NCBI GenBank assembly: GCA_966252075.1
Contig: CBINNP010000217.1
Location: 1-6,338 of the forward strand
Source: Solimonas sp966252075
GTDB lineage: Bacteria; Pseudomonadota; Gammaproteobacteria; Nevskiales; Nevskiaceae
Direction of reading: 5' to 3'
DNA length: 6,338 nucleotides
The notes under the pieces are model-generated. The model was not told where the DNA came from, did not search any database, and saw only the letters and a list, made by a program, of their open reading frames with translations. The translations under genes were made by a program, and so were the position numbers. Within the stretch, counting starts at the first letter, position 1, and every line of letters begins with the position of its first letter. Shown here in pieces: positions 1 to 5,442 of this stretch.

Positions 1-213
1 CCAGACCGCGATGCTGGCGGCCAGCAGCGCCGGCTGGGTGCGAGCGGTCTGGTTCAGCGATTCCACCGGCCCTTCCGCGACCAGCGTCGCCAGATCCCAG
101 CCGAGCACCGTCGAGGCTTCCTCGAAGGTGGCGCGGACCGTCGGGTCGCCATGGCCGGACAACATGCCGACCGACTGCGAACCTTGACCAGGAAAGAGCA
201 TTGCGTAAGTCAT
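1..213 (-). CDS. fabD: Malonyl-CoA:ACP transacylase, N-terminal part (cut by window edge)
   Basis: FabD moves the malonyl group from malonyl-CoA to acyl carrier protein in the cytoplasm, supplying type II fatty acid synthesis. Only the first 71 codons are present, against a usual length of about 310. The N-terminus reads MTYAMLFPGQGSQSVGM, with the family's GQGSQ motif at residues 9-13. A second conserved stretch, NQTARTQPALL, lies at residues 53-63. The catalytic GHSxGE serine would fall beyond the window edge. I chose the ATG at 213-211 because family members begin a few residues before the FPGQGSQ motif; the in-frame ATG at codon 5 would be slightly short. No strong Shine-Dalgarno is visible. 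The gene lies 26 bases downstream of the rhombosortase gene on the same strand, so the two may be co-transcribed. The usual upstream partner fabH is not beside it. Confidence 0.93.
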   Translation of the reverse strand, partial: MTYAMLFPGQGSQSVGMLSGHGDPTVRATFEEASTVLGWDLATLVAEGPVESLNQTARTQPALLAASIAVW

Positions 214-239
214 GGAGTGATCCCGTGTAACGATGAGGG

Positions 240-869
240 TTATGGAGTTTTGGCCGAAGGGGCGGAGCCGGCGGCCCGTCCTTCGCGACCGCTGAAGCTG
301 CCGGCCGCCAGGCCATAGGCCAGACCGACCAGCGAACCGTAGAGATGCGCCTGGGTGATGACGCGGCCGCCGATCGCCGCCTCGTCCGACAGCGGCGCAC
401 CGGCCAGCTGCTCGTAGACGAGCTTGCCGACAAGATAAAGCAGCGCCAGCGCGGCGATCCGATCACGGCGCAGCGCCTGCGGAACCAGTCCGAGCAGGAA
501 CAGTCCATGGATCACCCCAGACAGGCCGACGTAAAGCCGCAGGCCCGGCACCAGCGCGTACAGGCACAGGCTGATGCCCAGGCTCAAGGCCAGCAGCCGT
601 TGCAGCCAGATCCGCAGCGACAGCGGCTGCGGACACAGCAGCACCAGCACGACCAGACCCGCCGCGTTGAGCGCCGTGTGATACCAGCCGAGATGAACGA
701 AGTGCCCCGTCAGCAAGCGCCACCCCTGTCCGGCCCCGATCGCCGCGCGGTCGAACGCCAGCGCCTGGCGCAGCGTATCGCCGCCGGCGGCCAGCGCCAG
801 CAGCGTCAGGATCAGCAGCAGCGGCCAGCGCCAGCTGTCAGCAGAACGGTAATTTGAGTTTGTTATCAT
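240..869 (-). CDS. rrtA: Rhombosortase (rhomboid-family intramembrane serine protease)
   Basis: This is a 209-residue polytopic membrane protein of the rhomboid superfamily, best matched to the short rhombosortase subfamily. The sequence shows a rhomboid catalytic dyad: Ser117 in GLSG (115-118), with His175 in AHLYG (174-178). The conserved HxxxN pair is His64 and Asn68 in HTALNAAG. Hydrophobic segments lie near residues 16-30, 65-79, 91-110, 113-130, 138-151 and 176-191. The tail is a short cytoplasm-like, Ala/Ser/Gly-rich stretch. Characterised rhombosortases cleave GlyGly-CTERM tails from proteins that are then handled by the type II secretion system. The gsp operon starts only 52 bases away on the opposite strand, which fits that role. 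No GlyGly-CTERM substrate is seen in the window. The start is the ATG at 869-867; it has no clear Shine-Dalgarno. The exact subfamily is inferred from length, motifs and context; a generic rhomboid is the alternative. Confidence 0.88.
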   Translation of the reverse strand: MITNSNYRSADSWRWPLLLILTLLALAAGGDTLRQALAFDRAAIGAGQGWRLLTGHFVHLGWYHTALNAAGLVVLVLLCPQPLSLRIWLQRLLALSLGISLCLYALVPGLRLYVGLSGVIHGLFLLGLVPQALRRDRIAALALLYLVGKLVYEQLAGAPLSDEAAIGGRVITQAHLYGSLVGLAYGLAAGSFSGREGRAAGSAPSAKTP

Positions 870-921
870 CGATCGAGGCGCTTGCTAGGCCTCTTCATTC
901 CCAAGCCGGCATTATCCCCAA
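870..921. promoter_or_regulatory. Divergent rrtA/gspG intergenic region
   Basis: These 52 bases are the only space from which the divergent rrtA and gspG genes could be driven, unless their promoters lie inside the coding regions. It is less GC-rich than its surroundings. A -10-like CATTAT lies at 910-915 on the plus strand, with TTGCTA at 882-887, but the 22-base spacing is too long for a normal sigma-70 pair. Small palindromes are TCGATCGA (869-876, overlapping the rrtA start) and GAGGC/GCCTC (875-879 and 889-893). No Shine-Dalgarno precedes the gspG ATG. The regulatory role is inferred from position; no single site is convincing. Confidence 0.4.
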
Positions 922-1368
922 ATGAACCCAATCCGCGCGCGCCGTGTCCACGGCGGCTTTACCCTTATCGAAATCATGGTGGTCGTGGTGATCCTCGGCA
1001 TCCTCGCCGCGGTGGTCGTGCCACGCATCATGGATCGCCCGGACGAAGCCCGCGTGACCAAAGCCAAGCAGGACATCCGCGTGCTGGAGTCCTCGCTCAA
1101 CATGTACAAGCTCGACAACTTCAGCTACCCCACCACGCAGCAGGGCCTGGACGCGCTGGTCGCCAAGCCGTCCGGCGAGCCGGAGCCGAAGAACTACAAG
1201 GCCGGCGGCTATGTGCAGAAGCTGCCGAAAGACCCCTGGGGCAACCCCTACCAGTACCTGCAGCCCGGTGTGAAGGGCGAGATCGACATCTTTTCGCTGG
1301 GCCGCGACAACCGTCCGGGCGGCGAAGGCGTCGACGCCGACATCGGCAACTGGGATCTGGGCGCCTAA
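922..1368 (+). CDS. gspG: Type II secretion major pseudopilin GspG
   Basis: GspG is the major subunit of the periplasmic pseudopilus, the piston-like fibre that helps push folded exoproteins through the outer-membrane secretin. The 148-residue length is typical. The leader MNPIRARRVHGG ends at Gly12, with Phe13 as mature residue 1 and Glu17 as the conserved Glu+5. The hydrophobic helix runs to about residue 35. Family landmarks follow: YPTTQQGLDALV (69-80), LPKDPWGNPYQYLQPG (101-116), and an Asp-rich C-terminal loop at 122-140 (Asp122, 129, 138, 140) matching the known calcium-binding region of GspG. Prepilin peptidase (GspO/PilD), not in this window, would cleave and N-methylate it. The start is the first ATG after an in-frame stop at 886-888. 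It is the first gene of the gsp cluster. No Shine-Dalgarno is seen. Confidence 0.97.
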   Translation: MNPIRARRVHGGFTLIEIMVVVVILGILAAVVVPRIMDRPDEARVTKAKQDIRVLESSLNMYKLDNFSYPTTQQGLDALVAKPSGEPEPKNYKAGGYVQKLPKDPWGNPYQYLQPGVKGEIDIFSLGRDNRPGGEGVDADIGNWDLGA

Positions 1369-1373
1369 GGCGC
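1361..1373 (+). other. Stop-codon hairpin between gspG and gspH
   Basis: The perfect 5-bp GC stem GCGCC/GGCGC (1361-1365 with 1369-1373) has the gspG stop codon TAA as its three-base loop. It merges into a 10-base self-complementary GGCGCGCGCC at 1369-1378. The structure is directly visible. A role in mRNA stability or in lowering expression of the downstream minor pseudopilins is inference. No U-tract follows, so a classical intrinsic terminator is unlikely. GC-rich DNA makes chance palindromes common. Confidence 0.35.
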
Positions 1374-1397
1374 GCGCCGGTCGCCGCAGCTTTCCAC

Positions 1398-2057
1398 TTG
1401 CGCCCGCTCCGCGCCCGGCCGTTCGGGTTCACGCTGCTGGAGCTGCTGGTGGTGGTCGCCATCGTCGGTGTGCTGGTGACGCTGGCGACGCTGGCGATCA
1501 GCAACCGCGCCGGCAGCGACACCCTGGAAACCGAGGCCAAGCGGCTGCAGCAGCTCCTGAGCGTGGCGCTGGAAGATGCTGAAATGGGTGGGCTGGAAAT
1601 CGGTTTTGTGCTGACCGACGGCGGTTACGCCTTCGTCGCCGTCGCCCCCAACGGCAAGTGGGCGCCGCTGCGCGAAGGCCCGCTGCGGCCCCGCGCGCTG
1701 CCGCCGCCGCTGACACTGACGCTCAGGGTCGACGGCCGTCCGGTCGCACCGGTGCCGTCGGAGCAGTTGGTCGCCGCCGCCAAGTCCGCTGCCGAGGAAC
1801 AGAAGCAGGAGGCCGACGGCAAGGACCCCGCCGCCGCCGATCCCGGCCTGCCGGACGACAAGGCCAAGGACAAGAAAGGCCACAAGGCCAGCGATGCCGC
1901 ACCGCTGAAGCCGCAGTTGCTGCTGCTGTCCAGCGGCGAAGCCAGCAGCGCGACGCTGGACGTGGCGGCGCCCGGCGTCGCCGAGGTCTATGTGCTGGAG
2001 ATCGACAGTCTGGGTCGCATCAGTCGCAGCAGCCGGCCGGCGAGCAGGCCGCGATGA
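1398..2057 (+). CDS. gspH: Type II secretion minor pseudopilin GspH (TTG start, charged insert)
   Basis: GspH is a minor pseudopilin, thought to join the GspI-J-K tip to the GspG shaft. I place the start at TTG 1398. It gives a short basic leader MRPLRARPFG and cleavage before FTLLELLVVVAI, with Glu15 as Glu+5. The open frame runs further upstream, but only through the gspG region in a shadow frame, and no ATG or GTG lies near the motif. There is no evident Shine-Dalgarno, so translation may be weak. The 219 residues are longer than the usual 150-200. Residues about 121-168 form a Lys/Asp/Glu/Ala-rich, probably disordered insert between predicted beta strands (LTLTLRVDG before it, PQLLLLSSG after it). 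The C-terminus ends in a basic Ser/Arg tail. The stop overlaps the gspI ATG by 4 bases (ATGA). Identity rests on the prepilin motif, order in the operon, and the C-terminal pattern VYVLEIDSLGRI. Confidence 0.9.
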   Translation: MRPLRARPFGFTLLELLVVVAIVGVLVTLATLAISNRAGSDTLETEAKRLQQLLSVALEDAEMGGLEIGFVLTDGGYAFVAVAPNGKWAPLREGPLRPRALPPPLTLTLRVDGRPVAPVPSEQLVAAAKSAAEEQKQEADGKDPAAADPGLPDDKAKDKKGHKASDAAPLKPQLLLLSSGEASSATLDVAAPGVAEVYVLEIDSLGRISRSSRPASRPR

Positions 2058-2440
2058 GCCGCCTGCCCGCGCGCGCCGCCGCCGGTTTCACGCTGATCGA
2101 GATGGTGGCGGCGATCGCTGTCGTGGCGATCGCGCTCGGCGCGATCATCGCCGGCATGGCGCGCTACACCGAGAACGCCGGCTACCTGCGCACGCGCACG
2201 ATCGCGCTATGGGTCGCCCATAACCGCCTCACCGAGCTGGCGATCGACCGCAAGTGGGCGGACGTCGGCGAGAGCAACGGCGAGAGCGAGATGGCCGGCG
2301 TCACCTGGAAGTGGAAGGCGACGATCAAGGCCACCGACGACGCGCACCTGCGCCGCGTCGACGTCGAAGTCAGCGCGCCCAAGGCCAAGACGCCGTCGGC
2401 GCGACTGTCCGGGTTTCTCGCGGATGCGGGGCGGCAATGA
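2054..2440 (+). CDS. gspI: Type II secretion minor pseudopilin GspI
   Basis: GspI is a minor pseudopilin and the core of the GspI-J-K tip complex that starts pseudopilus assembly. It is 128 residues long, as usual for the family. The leader MSRLPARAAAG is cleaved before FTLIEMVAAIAVVAIAL, with Glu16 as Glu+5. Family features are ALWVAHNRLTEL (51-62) with the conserved Asn57, Trp69, and a GVTWKWKATIKATDDAHLRRVDVEV stretch (82-106, the two Trp at 85 and 87). The ATG overlaps the gspH stop and its own TGA overlaps the gspJ ATG, in both cases as ATGA, which suggests translational coupling. There is only a weak Shine-Dalgarno. Confidence 0.95.
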   Translation: MSRLPARAAAGFTLIEMVAAIAVVAIALGAIIAGMARYTENAGYLRTRTIALWVAHNRLTELAIDRKWADVGESNGESEMAGVTWKWKATIKATDDAHLRRVDVEVSAPKAKTPSARLSGFLADAGRQ

Positions 2441-3237
2441 GGCACTCGGCAAGCTGCTCTCACGCCAGCGTCCGCGCTACGGACGGTCCCGCCCTCTCCC
2501 GCTGCGCGGGCGAGGGACAGCGGTCGGCCTGCGGCCGGAATCTTGTTCGCGGCTTCACGCTGCTGGAGCTGATCGTCGTCGTCGCGATCTTCGCGATCTT
2601 CGCCATGCTCGCCTATGGCGGGCTCGACGCCGTGCTCAAGACCCGCGATTCGGTCGAGCGCGCGCAGCTGCGCCTGGCCGAGCTGCAGAAGGGCTACCGG
2701 CGCCTGCGCGACGACTTCCAGCAGCTCAGCCCGCGGCCGGCGCGCGATGGCTTCGGTGACCTGCAGCCGGCGCTGCGCGGCGCCGACAACGCCGGCGTGG
2801 AACTGACGCGCGCCGGCTGGCGCAACCCCATGGGGCTGCCGCGGCCGACGCTGGAGCGCGTCGCCTACAAGCTGGGTGATGACGGCCTGCACCGGCTGAG
2901 CTGGCGCACGCTGGATCTGGCGCAGGATTCCAAGCCGGTGGATCTGCTGCTGCTGTCCGGCGTCACCGACCTGCGGTGGCGCTTTCTCGACGTCAATCGC
3001 GAATGGCAGACGCAGTGGCCGGCGCTGAACACCACGCAAAGTCCGGAACAGGCGGCGGCCGCGCCGCCGCCGGTGGCCGTCGAGGTGCGCCTCAAGCTGC
3101 GCGATCTGGGCGAGCTGCGCTATCTGTTCAAGCTGGGCCTGGACCCGCAGCGCAGCGTTCCGGTGCTGCCGGGCAGCGATGCCGGCGGCCCGGGCGCAGG
3201 CACGGCCAAGCCGCCGGTCTCCGGAGGCGAGGCGTGA
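2437..3237 (+). CDS. gspJ: Type II secretion minor pseudopilin GspJ with unusually long leader
   Basis: GspJ is a minor pseudopilin of the tip complex with GspI and GspK. The mature part is typical: FTLLELIVVVAIFAIFAMLAY (40-60) with Glu44 as Glu+5, then LTRAGWRNPMGLPRPTLERVAY (123-144), LHRLSWRTLDL (151-161) and LRWRFLDVNREWQTQW (179-194). The ORF is 266 residues because the leader before the cleavage site (VRG/F, Gly39) is 39 residues instead of roughly 6-15. It contains three Cys (7, 23, 32). No ATG, GTG or TTG occurs in frame between codon 1 and the cleavage site, so ATG 2437 is the only standard start; it overlaps the gspI stop (ATGA) and follows GGGG at 2428-2431. The leader is encoded by a run of palindromes (see the repeat at 2470-2537). 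The tail (about 237-266) is Gly/Pro/Ala-rich, low complexity and likely disordered. Confidence 0.94.
   Translation: MRHSASCSHASVRATDGPALSRCAGEGQRSACGRNLVRGFTLLELIVVVAIFAIFAMLAYGGLDAVLKTRDSVERAQLRLAELQKGYRRLRDDFQQLSPRPARDGFGDLQPALRGADNAGVELTRAGWRNPMGLPRPTLERVAYKLGDDGLHRLSWRTLDLAQDSKPVDLLLLSGVTDLRWRFLDVNREWQTQWPALNTTQSPEQAAAAPPPVAVEVRLKLRDLGELRYLFKLGLDPQRSVPVLPGSDAGGPGAGTAKPPVSGGEA
2470..2537. repeat. REP-like cluster of three palindromes inside gspJ
   Basis: Three stem-loops sit in a row within the gspJ leader codons. The first is GTCCG/CGGAC (2470-2474 with 2480-2484, loop CGCTA). The second is CCCTCTCCCGC/GCGGGCGAGGG (2492-2502 with 2506-2516), with 10 of 11 positions paired and loop TGC. 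The third is CGGCC/GGCCG (2525-2529 with 2533-2537), also with loop TGC. The middle one looks like the CCCTCTCCCGC-type palindromes common as dispersed repeats between genes of GC-rich Proteobacteria. Here it lies inside a reading frame. The structures are seen directly; calling them a REP-like mobile or dispersed repeat is inference, since copy number elsewhere in the genome cannot be seen. Confidence 0.5.
3223..3227 (+). promoter_or_regulatory. Strong ribosome binding site of gspK
   Basis: GGAGG lies 6 bases before the GTG at 3234, inside the last codons of gspJ. It is the only consensus-like Shine-Dalgarno in the operon and fixes the GTG as the gspK start. Confidence 0.75.
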
Positions 3238-4184
3238 GACGCGGCCAACAGGGCATCGCGCTGATCACCGCCGTGCTGATCGTCGCGCTGGCGGCGATCG
3301 CCGCCAGCGCCATCATGGTCTCGGCCAATCTGGCGATGCACCGCACGCAGAACCTGCAGGAATCGGAGATCGCCTGGTGGTACGCCGACGGCGTCGAAGC
3401 CTGGGGCAAGACCATTCTCGCCCGCGATGCCGAGGCCAACCGCATCGACGCGCTCAACGACATCTGGGCGACGCCGGTGGACTTCCTGCCGATCGACGAG
3501 GGCGCGCTGCGCGGCGGCATCAGCGATCTGCAGGGCCGTTACAACCTCAACAACCTCGGCGTGCGCCAGCCCGACAAGTTCCAGCAGGAGCTGCAGATCT
3601 TCGTGCGCCTGGTGCAGCTGGCGAGCGGCGTCGACGAATACCAGGCCCGCCGCATCGGCTCGGCGATCCGCGACTATGTCGATGCCGACGGCACGCCGAC
3701 CGGCAGCGACGGTGCCGAGGACAGCGACTACCTGGGCCTGGACATCCCGCGGCGCGTGCCGAACCGGCGCATGCAGAGCGTCAGTGAACTGCTCGCCGTG
3801 CAAGGCGTCACCGCGGAGATTTACGCCAAGCTGCTGCCGCATGTCTGCGCGCTGCCGGCCGATAACGTGCAGGTCAACGTCAACACCGCAACGCCGCTGC
3901 TGTTGATGGCGCTCGGCAACCTGCAGACGCCGAGCGACAAGCTCAAGCAGTTCCTGGAGGAGCGCCTGGGCGACCCGGCCAAGCTCACCGATGAGCTGTT
4001 CAACGCGCGCGGGGTTTTCGATACTTCAGCCGTCCCGCAAAGCGCGATGAGCACCGGCAGCGCCTACTTCGAGTTGCGCGTCGAGGTCTTCGTAGGCAGC
4101 GGTCGGCTCGCCCTGTATAGTTTCTACCATCGCGCCGGCAACGCCGCGCCGACCGTGTACGCCCGCAGCACCTTCACCGAATGA
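3234..4184 (+). CDS. gspK: Type II secretion minor pseudopilin GspK (GTG start)
   Basis: GspK is the large minor pseudopilin that caps the pseudopilus tip. It is 316 residues, normal for the family. The leader MRRGQQG is cleaved before IALITAVLIVALAAIA; as usual for GspK, the Glu+5 is absent (Thr12 here). Family landmarks in order are SEIAWWYADGVEAWG (44-58), ISDLQGRYNLNNL (96-108), RRIGSAIRDYVDADG (139-153) with GAEDSDYL (160-167), NRRMQSVSELLAVQGVT (177-193), VNVNTATPLLLMAL (214-227), and a C-terminal beta region YFELRVEVFVGSGRLALYSFYHR (278-300). The GTG overlaps the gspJ stop (GTGA) and has a good Shine-Dalgarno. Its TGA overlaps the ATG of a mini-ORF that leads to gspL. Confidence 0.96.
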   Translation: MRRGQQGIALITAVLIVALAAIAASAIMVSANLAMHRTQNLQESEIAWWYADGVEAWGKTILARDAEANRIDALNDIWATPVDFLPIDEGALRGGISDLQGRYNLNNLGVRQPDKFQQELQIFVRLVQLASGVDEYQARRIGSAIRDYVDADGTPTGSDGAEDSDYLGLDIPRRVPNRRMQSVSELLAVQGVTAEIYAKLLPHVCALPADNVQVNVNTATPLLLMALGNLQTPSDKLKQFLEERLGDPAKLTDELFNARGVFDTSAVPQSAMSTGSAYFELRVEVFVGSGRLALYSFYHRAGNAAPTVYARSTFTE

Positions 4185-4237
4185 GCGCCACCGATCGCGC
4201 GTTGCGCACTGCCAGAACGTCCCCTCAACGTCTTTGA
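4181..4237 (+). CDS. Bridging mini-ORF between gspK and gspL (18 codons)
   Basis: An 18-codon frame, MSATDRALRTARTSPQRL, starts with an ATG that overlaps the gspK stop (ATGA, 4181-4184). It ends with a TGA that shares its last base with the gspL ATG (TGATG, 4235-4239). It therefore fills the K/L gap exactly. No Shine-Dalgarno is visible before either ATG, so a ribosome ending gspK could restart here and then restart again at gspL. I recognise no peptide function. Coincidence is possible: short frames are easy to find, and GC-rich DNA has few stops. Confidence 0.3.
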   Translation: MSATDRALRTARTSPQRL

Positions 4238-5442
4238 TGCGCGACATCCTCTATATCCGCCTGCCCGAAGCCGACAGCGCCGCGTCGGTCGAGTACTGCC
4301 TGGCGCGCGCCGACGCGCTGGCCTCGTTCGAGATCGATCGCGCGCCGCTGGAACAGGTGCTGGCGCAGGCCGCGCAGCGGCGCCTGGTGCTGCTGGCACC
4401 GGCCGCGCAGCTGCGGCTGGCGGCGGTGGCGGTGCCGGCGCGGCAGGCCGGCAAGGCTCTGCTGGCGGTGCCCTTCGCGCTCGAAGATCAGCTGGCCGAG
4501 GATGTCGACACCCTGCACTTCGCGCTCGGCGCGCGGCAGGCCGACGGTCGCTGGCCGGTCGCCGTCGTCGCCGAGGCGCGCATGCGCCAGTGGCTTGCCC
4601 CGTTCAGGGCGGCGGGCCTGATGCCGGAGGCGCTGCTGCCGGACGTGCTCGCGCTCAGCGTGCCGGACGAGGCGCATTTCAGCGCGCTGGCCGACGGCGA
4701 TCATGTCATCGTCCGCACCGCGCGCGATGCCGGCTTCGTCTGCCTGTTCGATGATCTGAACCTATACCTGCAGCTCGCCGACCCCGAGCGCAGGCGCACG
4801 CTGCGCCTGGCGGTCCCGCGCGATGCCCGGCTCGACGCCAGTCGCATCGAAGGCCCGGTGGAGCTGCTGCATGGCTTCGCCGCGCCGCTGCAGGTGCTGC
4901 TGCAGCAATTGCAGCGGGCCGAGGCGATCAATCTGCTGCAGGGCCGCCACTCGCAGCAGAGCGACAGCCTGCGCTGGTTCAAGCCGTGGAAGACGGCGGC
5001 GGCGCTGGCGGCACTGACCGTGATCACCGCGGCGAGCTTGCATGGCGTCGAGAACTGGCGGCTGGGTCGCGAGCTGGCGGCGCAGGACACTGCCAACGTC
5101 GCCCGCTACCAGTCGGTATTCCCGGACGAGACGCGCATCGTCGATCTGTCGGTGCAACTCGACCAGCGGCTCGCCAGCCTGCAGCACGGCGGCGCTGGTG
5201 GTCAGCTGCTGCCGCTGGTCGGCGTGCTGTCCAATGCCATCGCCGCGGTGCCGGGCTTGCAGCTGCAGACCCTGCAGTTCCGCGACGGCGCGCTGTACGC
5301 CGGCCTGTCGGCCGCCAATCTCGAACTGCTGGAGAAGATGAAGAGCTGGTTCGCCGCCGTCAACGGCACGGCTTTCAGTGTCGAATCGGCCAATGCCGGC
5401 GCTGACGGCGTGCAGATCCGCATCCGCCTGAGTGCCACATGA
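4237..5442 (+). CDS. gspL: Type II secretion inner-membrane platform protein GspL
   Basis: GspL is a bitopic inner-membrane protein. Its large cytoplasmic domain holds the GspE ATPase, and its periplasmic part pairs with GspM and contacts the pseudopilus. It is 401 residues, family size. The N-terminus MRDILYIRLPE is characteristic. VPARQAGKALLAVPFALEDQLAEDVDTLHFALG (67-99) is the conserved actin-like-fold segment, and AINLLQG (230-236) precedes the membrane. One transmembrane helix lies at about 253-271 (TAAALAALTVITAASLHGV). A ferredoxin-like periplasmic domain covers about 320-401. ATG 4237 is preferred over the adjacent TTG 4234. No Shine-Dalgarno is seen, which suggests dependence on upstream translation. 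The stop overlaps the gspM ATG (ATGA). Confidence 0.96.
   Translation: MRDILYIRLPEADSAASVEYCLARADALASFEIDRAPLEQVLAQAAQRRLVLLAPAAQLRLAAVAVPARQAGKALLAVPFALEDQLAEDVDTLHFALGARQADGRWPVAVVAEARMRQWLAPFRAAGLMPEALLPDVLALSVPDEAHFSALADGDHVIVRTARDAGFVCLFDDLNLYLQLADPERRRTLRLAVPRDARLDASRIEGPVELLHGFAAPLQVLLQQLQRAEAINLLQGRHSQQSDSLRWFKPWKTAAALAALTVITAASLHGVENWRLGRELAAQDTANVARYQSVFPDETRIVDLSVQLDQRLASLQHGGAGGQLLPLVGVLSNAIAAVPGLQLQTLQFRDGALYAGLSAANLELLEKMKSWFAAVNGTAFSVESANAGADGVQIRIRLSAT

Noticed and set aside
345..857. 170-codon plus-strand open frame opposite rrtA
   Set aside because: It is Arg/Gln-rich and has no recognisable motif. It is the antisense shadow of the convincing rhombosortase gene in GC-rich DNA.
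882..1397. Upstream extension of the gspH frame to a TTG at 882
   Set aside because: It lies across gspG in another frame, gives a Pro/Arg-rich sequence without family features, and would bury the prepilin motif about 180 residues in.
2111..2133. Two copies of GCGATCGC, resembling the cyanobacterial HIP1 octamer
   Set aside because: They encode Ala-Ile-Ala in the GspI hydrophobic helix and are explained by codon choice.
2584..2601. Perfect 9-base tandem repeat GCGATCTTC
   Set aside because: It encodes AIFAIF in the GspJ helix. As I recall GspJ family sequences, this segment has the same length and pattern, so it is not an added repeat.
2182..3039. 285-codon minus-strand open frame
   Set aside because: It is antisense to gspI and gspJ, both well supported by family motifs. 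Its composition is typical of a shadow frame.
4089..4121. Possible internal promoter with TATAGT at 4116-4121 ahead of gspL
   Set aside because: The best -35 candidate (TTCGTA, 4089-4094) is 21 bases away, and the AT-rich patch encodes the conserved LYSFYHR of GspK.
4234..4236. TTG as the gspL start
   Set aside because: An ATG follows directly and gives the family-typical MRDILYIRLPE start.
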